This document shows, piece after piece, positions 45,324-53,766 of a DNA stretch of 64,000 nucleotides. The stretch spans positions 14,086 through 78,085 of the forward strand of contig DASYKC010000085.1 in NCBI GenBank assembly GCA_035995885.1, given 5' to 3'. The position numbers were made by a program, and so were the translations under genes. The notes under the pieces are model-generated. The model saw nothing but the letters and a program-made list of their open reading frames with translations. It was not told the origin of the DNA and searched no databases. Numbering within the stretch: the first letter of the stretch is position 1; each line of letters opens with the position of its first letter. The DNA comes from Schlegelella_A sp035995885 (lineage in GTDB: Bacteria; Pseudomonadota; Gammaproteobacteria; Burkholderiales; Burkholderiaceae_C).

Positions 45324-46146
45324 ACAGACGCTGCTCGCGCGCTTCCGCGCCAAGATCGCCGCCGGCCGGCCGCTGATCGGCGGCGGCGCGGGAACGGGCC
45401 TCTCGGCCAAGTGCGAGGAGGCCGGCGGCATCGACCTCATCGTCATCTACAACTCGGGCCGCTACCGCATGGCCGGGCGCGGCTCGCTCGCCGGCCTGCT
45501 CGCCTACGGCAACGCCAACGAGATCGTCTGCGAGATGGCGCACGAGGTGCTGCCGGTCGTCAAGGACGTGCCGGTGCTCGCCGGCGTCAACGGCACCGAC
45601 CCGTTCATGATCGCCGACGAGTTCCTGCAGCGCCTGATCGCGCTCGGCTTTTCGGGCGTGCAGAACTTTCCGACCGTCGGCCTGATCGACGGCACCTTCC
45701 GCGCCAACCTCGAGGAGACCGGCATGGGCTACGGCCTCGAGGTCGCGCTGATCGCGCGCGCGCATGCGCTCGACCTGCTGACGACGCCCTACGTCTTCAG
45801 CGAGGCCGAGGCGACGGCGATGACGAAGGCGGGCGCCGACATCGTCGTCTGCCACCTCGGCCTCACGACCGGCGGCGCGATCGGCGCGCGGACCGCGCTG
45901 ACGCTGGCCGATTGCGTTCCCCTCATCGAAGCCCGCGCCGCGGCGGCGAAGGCGGTGCGCAGCGACGTCATCGTGCTCTGCCACGGCGGCCCGATCGCGA
46001 CGCCGGAAGACGCTGCCTACATCCTTGCGCATTGCCCGTCGTGCCACGGCTTCTACGGCGCGAGCTCGATGGAGCGGCTGCCCGTCGAGACGGCGCTGAC
46101 CGAAACGACCCGGCGCTTCACCCAGATCTCAGGAGACAGACCATGA
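45307..46146 (+). CDS. Tm-1-type TIM-barrel (PEP hydrolase-family) protein
   Basis: A 279-residue TIM-barrel protein of the family found next to, or fused to, UPF0261 domains. Visible segments are GGGAGTGLSAKCEEAGGIDL, IYNSGRYRMAGRGSLAGLL, GVNGTDPF, GFSGVQNFPTVGLIDG and VLCHGGPIATPEDA. The catalytic activity is not established to my knowledge. The ATG lies inside the end of the fusion gene (17-base overlap), and the stop overlaps the flotillin start (ATGA). In plant Tm-1 the two domains are one polypeptide in the same order. Confidence 0.85.
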   Translation: MPRIARQTLLARFRAKIAAGRPLIGGGAGTGLSAKCEEAGGIDLIVIYNSGRYRMAGRGSLAGLLAYGNANEIVCEMAHEVLPVVKDVPVLAGVNGTDPFMIADEFLQRLIALGFSGVQNFPTVGLIDGTFRANLEETGMGYGLEVALIARAHALDLLTTPYVFSEAEATAMTKAGADIVVCHLGLTTGGAIGARTALTLADCVPLIEARAAAAKAVRSDVIVLCHGGPIATPEDAAYILAHCPSCHGFYGASSMERLPVETALTETTRRFTQISGDRP

Positions 46147-47852
46147 CCGGCTCCCAATTCGGCAGCTTCCTCCTCGGCCTCGTCGTCGTCGCGATCGTTG
46201 TCGCGATCGCGGTCTGGCTGCTCCACTGGCTCTACCTGCGCAGCTCGAAGGAGCGATCGTTCGTTCGCACCGGGCTCGGCGGCCAGAAGGTGGTTCTCGA
46301 CGGCGGCGCCTTCGTGCTGCCGATCGTCCACGACGTGATCCCGGTGAACATGAACACCTTGCGCCTCGAGGTGACGCGTGGCCGCGACAAGGCGCTGATC
46401 ACGCGCGACCGGATGCGCGTCGACCTGATCGCCGAGTTCTACGTCCGCGTCGCGGCCCGTCCCGACGCGGTCGCGGCGGCGGCGCAGACGCTCGGCCAGC
46501 GGACGATGGAGCCCGAGCAGCTGAAGGAGCTGGTCGAGGGCAAGTTCGTCGATGCCCTGCGCACCGCGGCGGCCGAGATGACGATGGAGGAGCTCCACGA
46601 GAAGCGCGGCGCCTACGTCAAGCGGGTGCGCGAGACCGTCGCCGAGGACCTGACCAAGAACGGTCTCGAGCTCGAGTCGGTGTCGCTGACCCAGCTCGAC
46701 CAGACCGGCATGGAGTTCTTCAATCCGAGCAACGCCTTCGACGCCGAGGGCCTGACGCGGCTCACCGAAACGATCGAGCAGCGCAAGAAGCAGAGGAACG
46801 ACGTCGAGCAGGACACGCTCATCGCGATCCGCAACAAGAACCTCGAGGCCGAGAAGCTCTCGCTCGACATCGACCGCGAAGGCGAGTACGCGCGCCTCAG
46901 CCAGCAGCGCGAGGTCGAGATCGCGCGCGCGCGCCAGCGCGCCGAGCTGATGACCGAGCGGGCGCAGCGCGAGGAGCAGGGCGAGAGCGCGCAGATCGCC
47001 GCCAAGCAGACGATCGACGCGGCGCGGATCCGCTCCGAGCAGACGATCGAGCAGGAGCGGATCGGCAAGGAGCGGACGATCCAGTCGGCCGAGATCGATC
47101 GCCGGATGACCGTCGAGCTCGCCGAGCAGAAGCGCGCGATCGCGGTCGCCAGGGAGAGCGAGGCGCAGAGCGTCGCCCAGGCGGCGGCCGACACCGCACG
47201 CGCCGACGCGGTCACCGCTGAAGAGAAGGTCTTCACCGCGCGCGAGGTCGAGATGGCCGAGCGCAAGAAGGCGATCGAGCTGATCGGCTCGCGCCAGGTC
47301 GCCGAGCGCGAGGCGCTGCGCCTGACGAGCGCGGCGCGCGCCGAGAAGGACGCCAGCGCCGACCGCGGCGCGGCGGTGCGCGCCCAGGCCGAGGCCGACG
47401 CCGACGCCGACAAGATCAAGTCGATGGCGATGCGCGTTCGTGCCGAGATCGAGGCCGAGGCGCTGAGGATGATGAACGACGCCCACAACATGCTCTCGCC
47501 CGAGGCGCGCATGTCGGCGCTGCGCATGCGCCTGGTCGAGAAGGCCGAAGGAATCATCCGCGAGTCGGTCAAGCCGATGGAGCGGATCGAGGGCATCAAG
47601 ATCCTGCACGTCGACGGCCTCGGCGGCGGCCACGGCGCCAACGGCGACGGCGGCCACGGCGGCGGCGGGAACTTCTCCGACGGCCTCGTCAACTCGGCGC
47701 TCCGCTTTCGCGCCCAGGCGCCGCTCGTCGACCAGCTGCTGCGCGAGATCGGCATCGAAGGCGGCGACATCCAGCGCCTGGTCGGCGGCGTCAGCGGCGC
47801 GCAGGTCGCGCTGCCGCCCGGTCCGCCGTCGTCGAAGGCGGCGAAGGAATAG
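46143..47852 (+). CDS. Flotillin-like SPFH domain membrane protein
   Basis: A 569-residue protein: one N-terminal transmembrane helix (FLLGLVVVAIVVAIAVWLL), an SPFH/band-7 domain (~35-215, starting RTGLGGQKVVLDGGAFVLPI), a long charged coiled coil rich in Glu/Arg/Ala (~225-480), a Gly/His-rich segment near residue 500 and a hydrophilic tail. The order matches YqiK-type flotillins, which organise membrane microdomains. Its place inside a transport/catabolic operon, coupled on both sides, suggests it scaffolds the importer or its enzymes; that is inference. Confidence 0.88.
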   Translation: MTGSQFGSFLLGLVVVAIVVAIAVWLLHWLYLRSSKERSFVRTGLGGQKVVLDGGAFVLPIVHDVIPVNMNTLRLEVTRGRDKALITRDRMRVDLIAEFYVRVAARPDAVAAAAQTLGQRTMEPEQLKELVEGKFVDALRTAAAEMTMEELHEKRGAYVKRVRETVAEDLTKNGLELESVSLTQLDQTGMEFFNPSNAFDAEGLTRLTETIEQRKKQRNDVEQDTLIAIRNKNLEAEKLSLDIDREGEYARLSQQREVEIARARQRAELMTERAQREEQGESAQIAAKQTIDAARIRSEQTIEQERIGKERTIQSAEIDRRMTVELAEQKRAIAVARESEAQSVAQAAADTARADAVTAEEKVFTAREVEMAERKKAIELIGSRQVAEREALRLTSAARAEKDASADRGAAVRAQAEADADADKIKSMAMRVRAEIEAEALRMMNDAHNMLSPEARMSALRMRLVEKAEGIIRESVKPMERIEGIKILHVDGLGGGHGANGDGGHGGGGNFSDGLVNSALRFRAQAPLVDQLLREIGIEGGDIQRLVGGVSGAQVALPPGPPSSKAAKE

Positions 47853-47855
47853 GCG

Positions 47856-48296
47856 GTGATCCGGGTCTACACGTCGAGCGTCATCGACGCCAGCGCCGAC
47901 ACCGTCTGGTCGCGCATCCGCGATTTCAACGGCATGCCGCAGTGGCACCCGGGGATCGCCGACAGCCGGATCGAGAACGGCGAGTCGAGCGACCGGGTCG
48001 GCTGCATCCGCCACTTCCACACCCGCGACGGCGGCATGATCCGCGAGCGCCTGCTCGCGCTCTCCGACTACGACTACTCGTGCGTCTACGAGATCCTCGA
48101 GAGCCCGATGGGCGTCGCCGACTACGTCGCCACGCTCAAGCTCACGCCGGTCACCGACGGCGCGCGCTGCTTCGCCGAATGGAGCGCCGAGTTCGATTGC
48201 GCCGAGGAGCGCGAGCGAGAGCTGGTCGAGACGATCGGCAACGGCGTCTTCCAGGGCGGCTTCGACGCGCTGAAGCGCCACTTCGCACGGCGATAG
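47856..48296 (+). CDS. SRPBCC (START-like) family protein
   Basis: A 146-residue lipid- or aromatic-binding fold: VIDASADTVWSRIRDFNGMPQWHPG at the N terminus (the usual W-x-x-I-x-D-F helix), LKLTPVTDGARCFAEW in the sheet, and a long C-terminal helix. Starts at GTG three bases after the flotillin stop. It is paralogous to the N-terminal domain of the next gene. In polyketide and aromatic pathways such proteins act as cyclases or binding proteins. The function here is unknown. Confidence 0.82.
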   Translation: MIRVYTSSVIDASADTVWSRIRDFNGMPQWHPGIADSRIENGESSDRVGCIRHFHTRDGGMIRERLLALSDYDYSCVYEILESPMGVADYVATLKLTPVTDGARCFAEWSAEFDCAEERERELVETIGNGVFQGGFDALKRHFARR

Positions 48297-48300
48297 CGGC

Positions 48301-49764
48301 ATGCTGCAGCACGTCGTCCGCTCGACCGTGATCGACGCGCCGATCGATCGCGTCTGGGCGGTGCTGCGCGACTTCAACAGCCACGACCAGTGGCACGACG
48401 TCGTCGCCGCGAGCCGCATCGAGGGCGACGAACGCGGCGACCAGGTCGGCTGCGTTCGCAGCTTCACGCTGAAGGACGGCAACCGCATCCGCGAGCAGTT
48501 GCTGACGCTCTCCGACAGCGACCACAAGAGCACCTATTGCATCGTCGAGGCGACGGTGCCGCTGCTGCGCTACGTCGCGACCGTGACGCTGAAGCCGGTC
48601 ACCGACGGCGACCGCACCTTCTGGCACTGGGAGTCGACCTTCGCGACGCCGCCGGGACGGGAGCGCGAGCTGCGCGAGATGGTCGCGAAGGACGTCTACG
48701 AGGCCGGCTTCGAGAACCTGCGCCGCCACCTGCGCCAGGGCGGCGACCGGCGCGGTCCAACCGGGGCGGCGATGCCGTCGGCGCTGCCGCTGCCGGCACG
48801 GCACGCCGTCGTGCGTCGCTACGGCGGGCCCGAGGTGCTCGAGCCGGCCGACGGCGAAGCTGCCGCGCCCGAAGCCGGCGAAGTGCGGATCCGTCAGCGC
48901 GCCATCGGCGTCAACTACCTCGACGTCTACCTGAGGAAGGGCTGGATCCCGGCGCTCCTGCCGCTGCCCGGCGTTCCCGGCATGGAGGCGGTCGGCACCG
49001 TCGTCGATGTCGGCGCGAACGTCAACGGCCTCCTGCCGGGCGACCGCGTCGCCTGCCTCGGCCCCGTGCCCGGCGCCTATTGCAGCGTCCGCACCGTGCC
49101 CGCCGAGTGGGTCGTGCGGCTGCCCGCCGACATCGACGACGACGTCGCCGCGGCGACGCTTCTGAAGGGCATCACCGCCGATTTCCTGCTGCGCGACCTC
49201 GGCCACGTCGGCGCCGGCACGCGGCTGCTCGTCCACGCTGCAGCCGGCGGCGTCGGCCTGCTCGTCTGCGCCGGGGCACGCCGCCTCGGCGCGACCGTCA
49301 TCGGCACCGTCTCGAGCGAGGAGAAGGCGCGCGTCGCGCGCGAGTACGGCTGCGCCCATCCGATCGTGACGCGCGAGGCGCGCTTCGCCGACGCGGTGCA
49401 GGCGCAGTTCGGCGGCGCCGACGTGATCGTCGACGGCATCGGCGACGCCGCGCGCGACGAGAACTTCGCCGCGCTCGCGCGCCGCGGCCACTGGATCAGC
49501 CTCGGCCAGGCGAGCGGCGCGCTGCAGCCGATCGCGACCGACCAGCTGGTGCAGAAGTCGATCACCTTCTCGCGCCCGGCGGTGTTCGACTACGTCGCGA
49601 CTAACGCCGCCCTCGACGAGCGCGCCGCGCGGGTCTGGGCCGCGCTCGCCGACGGCACGCTGAAGGCGCCGCCGATCGAGCGCCACTCGCTTGGCGCCGC
49701 CGCAGAGGCGCACGCCCGGCTCGAATCGCGGCGAACGATCGGCGCGCTCGTCCTCGTCGCCTGA
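48301..49764 (+). CDS. SRPBCC domain fused to quinone oxidoreductase-like enzyme
   Basis: A 487-residue fusion in one open frame. Residues ~1-150 are an SRPBCC domain (VWAVLRDFNSHDQWHD, then VTLKPVTDGDRTFWHWES). Residues ~160-487 are a zinc-free medium-chain reductase of the quinone oxidoreductase type: INYLDVYLRKG-like substrate region, GVPGMEAVGTV, GDRVA, the NADPH motif HAAAGGVGLLVCAGA, and C-terminal HSLGAAAEAHARLESRRTIG. An internal ATG at 48772 could start a separate reductase. It follows the paralogous single SRPBCC gene by four bases. Confidence 0.85.
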   Translation: MLQHVVRSTVIDAPIDRVWAVLRDFNSHDQWHDVVAASRIEGDERGDQVGCVRSFTLKDGNRIREQLLTLSDSDHKSTYCIVEATVPLLRYVATVTLKPVTDGDRTFWHWESTFATPPGRERELREMVAKDVYEAGFENLRRHLRQGGDRRGPTGAAMPSALPLPARHAVVRRYGGPEVLEPADGEAAAPEAGEVRIRQRAIGVNYLDVYLRKGWIPALLPLPGVPGMEAVGTVVDVGANVNGLLPGDRVACLGPVPGAYCSVRTVPAEWVVRLPADIDDDVAAATLLKGITADFLLRDLGHVGAGTRLLVHAAAGGVGLLVCAGARRLGATVIGTVSSEEKARVAREYGCAHPIVTREARFADAVQAQFGGADVIVDGIGDAARDENFAALARRGHWISLGQASGALQPIATDQLVQKSITFSRPAVFDYVATNAALDERAARVWAALADGTLKAPPIERHSLGAAAEAHARLESRRTIGALVLVA

Positions 49765-49798
49765 GAATCCATCCATCCCACGCCAGGAGGAGGCCGCG

Positions 49799-50176
49799 AT
49801 GATCGTCGGCATGAACCACTTCACCGTCATCGCCGAAGACCGGCAGAAGACGCTCGATTTCTACGTCGGCCTGCTCGGCCTGCGCGAAGGCCACCGGCCC
49901 GACCTTGGGTTCGACGGCGCCTGGCTCTACGGCGACGGCCCGCAGGCGCTGCTTCACCTCTACTTCGACCGCAAGCCGCCGGCGCAGCGTGCCGGCGTGA
50001 TCGACCACATGGCGTTCTCGGCGCGCGACGTGAAGTCGGTGAAGGCGCGCTTCGACGACGCCGGCGTCAAGTACGACCTGCGCCGGCAGAAGGACTCGGG
50101 CATCTGGCAGCTGTTCTCGTACGACCCGAACGGCGCCAAGGTCGAGCTCGACTTCGACCCGGCGGAGAGCCTCTGA
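49799..50176 (+). CDS. VOC (glyoxalase/dioxygenase fold) family protein
   Basis: A 125-residue single VOC module: MNHFTVIAEDRQKTLDFYVGLLGL at the start (His metal ligand), VIDHMAFSA in the second half, and the terminal Glu ligand in VELDFDP. A very strong AGGAGGAGG ribosome-binding site lies just upstream. It is the last gene of the long operon. Members are lyases, dioxygenases or resistance proteins, and the activity is not predictable. Confidence 0.85.
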   Translation: MIVGMNHFTVIAEDRQKTLDFYVGLLGLREGHRPDLGFDGAWLYGDGPQALLHLYFDRKPPAQRAGVIDHMAFSARDVKSVKARFDDAGVKYDLRRQKDSGIWQLFSYDPNGAKVELDFDPAESL

Positions 50177-50242
50177 CAGCAAGGGGGGATCGGCCGGCCG
50201 TGTAGGCTTCGCCCTTTCGCGCGCCGCGCGCATCGCCGCCCC

Positions 50243-50575
50243 ATGCCGGATCCCTACTACCAGCGCCACATCTTCTTCTGCCTCAACGACCGCGACAAGG
50301 GCGAGAAGTCGTGCGCCCACGACGGCGCCGTCGAAGGCTACGACCACTGCAAGTCGCGCGTCAAGAAGGAGGGCCTCTCGGCCCCGGGCCAGGTGCGCGT
50401 CAACAAGGCGGGCTGCATGAACCGCTGCGCCGGCGGGCCGGTCGCGGTCGTCTACCCCGAGGGCGTCTGGTACACCTACGTCGACAAGAGCGACATCGAC
50501 GAGATCGTCGATTCGCACCTGAAGAGCGGCGAGGTCGTGACGCGGCTGCTCCTTGCGCCCGACGTCGGCCGCTAG
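50243..50575 (+). CDS. Thioredoxin-like [2Fe-2S] ferredoxin
   Basis: A 110-residue ferredoxin of the thioredoxin-fold type: Cys13 and Cys24, then C58-x3-C62 in GCMNRCAGGPVAVVYPEG, the expected cluster ligands. An extra Cys36 is present. Betaproteobacteria often carry this gene as a stand-alone ferredoxin. A -10-like TAGGCT lies about 35 bases upstream. Confidence 0.88.
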   Translation: MPDPYYQRHIFFCLNDRDKGEKSCAHDGAVEGYDHCKSRVKKEGLSAPGQVRVNKAGCMNRCAGGPVAVVYPEGVWYTYVDKSDIDEIVDSHLKSGEVVTRLLLAPDVGR

Positions 50576-50591
50576 CGCCGCGCCGTTGCCG

Positions 50592-51230
50592 ATGACACCG
50601 AGAACGGTGCGCGAGCTGATCGCCGGCCCCGCCGGGCAGATCGAGTGCGCGGTCGACCGGCCGGCCGGCACGCCGCGCGGCCTTGCGGTCGCCTGCCACC
50701 CGCACCCGCAGTTCGGCGGCACGCTCGACAACAAGGTCGTGCAGACGGTCGCCCGCGCCTGCCTCGAGATCGGCTGGGCGAGCGTCCGCTTCAACTTCCG
50801 CGGCGTCGGCGCCTCGGAGGGCGTCTGGGACGAAGGCCGCGGCGAGGTCGACGATGCCCTCGCCGTCCTCGCCGCCTGGCGCGGCCGGGCCGAGTTCGCC
50901 GGCCTGCCGTTCCTGCTCGCCGGCTTCTCCTTCGGCGGCTACGTCGCCGTCGCCGCGTCGCACCGGCTCGGCGCCGACGATCGGCCGCGCCGCCTCGTCC
51001 TCGTCGGCCCGTCGACCGAGAAGCAGCAGATGCGCGACGTTCCCGCCGACACGCTCGTCATCCACGGCGAGAGCGACGACGTCGTGCCGCTGCCGGCGAC
51101 GCTGGCGTGGGCGAGGCCGCAGAATCTGCCGGTCATCGTCTTCCCCGGCGTCGGCCACTTCTTCCATGGCCAGCTGGCGCTGCTGAAAAAAGTCATCGTG
51201 CGCGAACTGCACGATCTCGCCGCGGTCTGA
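50592..51230 (+). CDS. Small alpha/beta hydrolase
   Basis: A 212-residue cytosolic hydrolase of the YcjY/CinH-like group: ACHPHPQFGGTLDNKVV near residue 35, VRFNFRGVGASEG, the nucleophile in AGFSFGGYVA, Asp in HGESDDVVP, and His in GVGHFFHG. The substrate is unknown. It lies 16 bases after the ferredoxin stop and is probably co-transcribed. Confidence 0.85.
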   Translation: MTPRTVRELIAGPAGQIECAVDRPAGTPRGLAVACHPHPQFGGTLDNKVVQTVARACLEIGWASVRFNFRGVGASEGVWDEGRGEVDDALAVLAAWRGRAEFAGLPFLLAGFSFGGYVAVAASHRLGADDRPRRLVLVGPSTEKQQMRDVPADTLVIHGESDDVVPLPATLAWARPQNLPVIVFPGVGHFFHGQLALLKKVIVRELHDLAAV

Positions 51231-51273
51231 CCGCGGCTGCCTTTCACCGACTCACCGACCCTCCGCTCATCAC

Positions 51274-52461
51274 ATGCGTCTTTCCCGCTCGTCGCCGCGC
51301 ACGTTCGTCGCCGCCTGTCTCTTCGCCTTCGCCTTCGCGGCCGCGGCCCAGGCGCCGCAACCGCCCGAAGTCGCCGCCAAGAGCTTCATCGTCCTCGACC
51401 TGACGACGCGGCAGACGCTGGCCGAGCGCGAGGCCGATGCCGCGGCCGACCCCGCATCGCTGACCAAGCTGATGACCGCCTACATCGTCTTCCAGGCGCT
51501 GCGCGAGAAGAAGCTGACGCTCGAGCAGACGCTGCCGGTCTCCAAGCTCGCCTGGTCGGAGCGCAAGGGCGGCGGCTCGCTGATGTTCATCGACACGACG
51601 ATGACGCCGAAGGTCGACGAGCTGCTCAAGGGCCTGATCGTGCAGAGCGGCAACGACGCCGCGGTCGCGCTCGCCGAGGCCGTCGGCGGCAGCGTCGACG
51701 TCTTCGTCGCCATGATGAACCGGCAGGCGCAGGCCTGGGGCCTGAAGAACACCGCCTTCAAGAACGTCACCGGCCTGACCGAGCCCGGCCACCGCAGCAC
51801 GGCGCGCGACATGGGCGTGATCGCCGCGCACATCATCAGCGACTTCCCCGAGTACTTTCCGTACTACTCGATCAAGGACTACAAGTACAACAACATCGCC
51901 CAGCCGAACCGCAACCTGCTGCTGCGCCGCGACCCGACGGTCGACGGCATGAAGACCGGCTACACCGAATCGGCCGGCTACTGCCTGCTGGCGACGGCGC
52001 AGCGCGAGTTCCCGAACCTCGGCGCCGCGGGCGGCGCGGGCAAGCGGCGGATCATGACCGTCGTCCTCAACACGACCTCGATGGAAGCACGCGCGAGCGA
52101 GAGCCAGAAGCTTCTCAACTGGGGCTTCCAGGCGTTCGACACGATGCGCCTGTTCGACGACGGCAAGGCGATCGTCACGCCGCAGGTGTGGAAGGGCAAG
52201 GCCAACGTCGCCCGGCTCGGCGCCGCCGGCGCGGTGTTCGTGAGCGTGCCGCGCGGCGAGGGCGCCAAGCTGCAGACCAAGATCGAGCGCAGCGACCCGC
52301 TCGTCGCGCCGCTCGCCAAGGGCCAGCGCGTCGGCCGGATCCTGGTCGCGACCGCGGCGGGAACGCCGATCGCCGACGTGCCGCTGGTGGTGATGGAGCC
52401 GGTCGAGCAAAGCGGCATCTTCGGCCGCGCCTGGGACGCGCTCCGGCTCTGGATCAAGTGA
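51274..52461 (+). CDS. D-alanyl-D-alanine carboxypeptidase (PBP5/6 type)
   Basis: A 395-residue low-molecular-mass penicillin-binding protein. It has a signal peptide (residues ~1-27), SxxK at S62-L-T-K65, SxN at S125-G-N127, and KTG at 227-229, then the C-terminal beta domain and an amphipathic tail (AWDALRLWIK) that anchors it to the membrane. It trims pentapeptide side chains of peptidoglycan. It is followed by a D-amino-acid aminotransferase, ybeD and lipBA, a cluster conserved in Burkholderiales. Confidence 0.94.
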   Translation: MRLSRSSPRTFVAACLFAFAFAAAAQAPQPPEVAAKSFIVLDLTTRQTLAEREADAAADPASLTKLMTAYIVFQALREKKLTLEQTLPVSKLAWSERKGGGSLMFIDTTMTPKVDELLKGLIVQSGNDAAVALAEAVGGSVDVFVAMMNRQAQAWGLKNTAFKNVTGLTEPGHRSTARDMGVIAAHIISDFPEYFPYYSIKDYKYNNIAQPNRNLLLRRDPTVDGMKTGYTESAGYCLLATAQREFPNLGAAGGAGKRRIMTVVLNTTSMEARASESQKLLNWGFQAFDTMRLFDDGKAIVTPQVWKGKANVARLGAAGAVFVSVPRGEGAKLQTKIERSDPLVAPLAKGQRVGRILVATAAGTPIADVPLVVMEPVEQSGIFGRAWDALRLWIK

Positions 52462-52501
52462 GCAACCCGCGGAACAGACAATGACCGGCAGCGGAGGCGC
52501 C

Positions 52502-53392
52502 ATGCACACCCAACTTCCCGACTCGCTCTGCTACCTCAACGGCGAGTACGTGCGGCTCGCCGAGGCCAAGGTCTCGGTGCTCGACCGCGGCTTCGTCTTC
52601 GGCGACGGCATCTACGAGGTCGTTCCGGTCTACGGCAGGAAGCTGTTCCGCTTCGACGAGCACATGGCGAGGCTCGGCCGCAGCCTCGCCAAGCTGCGCA
52701 TCGCCAACCCGCACGGCCGCGAGCAGTGGCTCGAGCGCTGCCGGAAGCTGATCGGCGCCTTCGCCGAGCGCGGCGGCGCCACCGACCAGCTCGTCTACAT
52801 CCAGGTGACGCGCGGCGTCGCGCCGCGCGACCACGTCATGCCGGCGGGCATCGAGCCGACCGTCTTCATGATGGCGAGCGCGATGAAGGCGGCCTCGGGC
52901 GAGCAGCGCCATCACGGCGTCGCCTGCATCAGCGCGCGCGATTTCCGCTGGGAGCGCGGCGACATCAAGAGCATCTCGCTGCTCGGCAACGTGCTGGCGC
53001 GGCAGATGTCGGCCGACCGCGACGCGCTCGAGACGATCATGTTCCGCGCCGGCTACCTGACCGAGGCGGCGGCGTCGAACGTCTGGGTCGTCCACGAAGG
53101 CGCGCTGCTCGGCGCGCCGAAGAGCGAACACGTCCTCGAAGGGATCCGCTACGAGCTGATCAAGGAGCTGTGCGAGGAGTGCGGCATCGCCTACAACCTC
53201 AAGCCGATCCCCGAGGCCGACGTCGCCTCGGCCGACGAGATCCTGCTCAGCTCGGCGACCAAGGAGATCCTGCCGGTGACGACGCTCGACGGCGAAGGCG
53301 TCGGCCACGGCGCGCTGCGCGGCAAGCCCGGGCCGGTGTACGCGCGCCTCTACGAGGCCTACCAGCGCGCCAAGCTGACGCAGACGATCTGA
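52502..53392 (+). CDS. D-amino acid aminotransferase (class IV PLP enzyme)
   Basis: A 296-residue class IV aminotransferase. YLNGEYVRLAEAKVSVLDRGFVFGDGIYE is the fold-IV N-terminus (core DRGFVFGDGIYE), the PLP Lys is in RGDIKSISLLGN, and Glu in GYLTEAAASNVWVV. ATG 52502 was chosen over 52481 because GCGGAGG lies directly upstream of it. D-amino-acid versus branched-chain specificity is judged from the neighbourhood next to the D-Ala carboxypeptidase. Confidence 0.87.
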   Translation: MHTQLPDSLCYLNGEYVRLAEAKVSVLDRGFVFGDGIYEVVPVYGRKLFRFDEHMARLGRSLAKLRIANPHGREQWLERCRKLIGAFAERGGATDQLVYIQVTRGVAPRDHVMPAGIEPTVFMMASAMKAASGEQRHHGVACISARDFRWERGDIKSISLLGNVLARQMSADRDALETIMFRAGYLTEAAASNVWVVHEGALLGAPKSEHVLEGIRYELIKELCEECGIAYNLKPIPEADVASADEILLSSATKEILPVTTLDGEGVGHGALRGKPGPVYARLYEAYQRAKLTQTI

Positions 53393-53450
53393 CGAGCCCG
53401 TCGCCGGGGCGGCGATTTGAATCCGCAGCCGCCGTCCCCACTTGGTTGCG

Positions 53451-53741
53451 ATGGAAACGACCCTCATGCAAGACATCCCCGCCGAGCAGTCGCTGATCGA
53501 ATACCCGTCGCGCTTCCCGATCAAGGTGATGGGCGCCAACGTCGACGGCTTCGTGCATGCCGTCACCGAGATCGCGCGCCGCTTCGATCCGGACTTCGAC
53601 GCCGCCGCGATCCAGCTCCGGCCGAGCAGCGGCTCGAAGTACCTCGGCGTCACGATCACCGTCAACGCCACCAGCCGCGCCCAGCTCGACGAGCTCTACC
53701 GGACGCTGTCGACGCATCCGATGGTCAAGGTCGTCCTCTGA
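53451..53741 (+). CDS. ybeD: YbeD family (DUF493) protein
   Basis: A 96-residue ACT-like small protein: YPSRFPIKVMG, a central helix with HAVTEIARRFDPDF, SSGSKYLGVTITVNATSRAQLDELYRTL, and the C-terminal HPMVKVVL. It commonly sits next to lipB, as here. The function is unknown, possibly regulatory. Confidence 0.9.
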   Translation: METTLMQDIPAEQSLIEYPSRFPIKVMGANVDGFVHAVTEIARRFDPDFDAAAIQLRPSSGSKYLGVTITVNATSRAQLDELYRTLSTHPMVKVVL

Positions 53742-53766
53742 GCATCGCCGGGGCGGCGCAGGCGCG

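Noticed and set aside
42915..45446. Very long minus-strand open frame opposite the LivF fusion, and similar ones opposite 46143-48296 and 14961-16553
   Set aside because: These are mirror frames expected in GC-rich DNA. Their translations are low-complexity Arg/Ala/Asp-rich with no motifs, while the plus-strand frames carry complete domain signatures.
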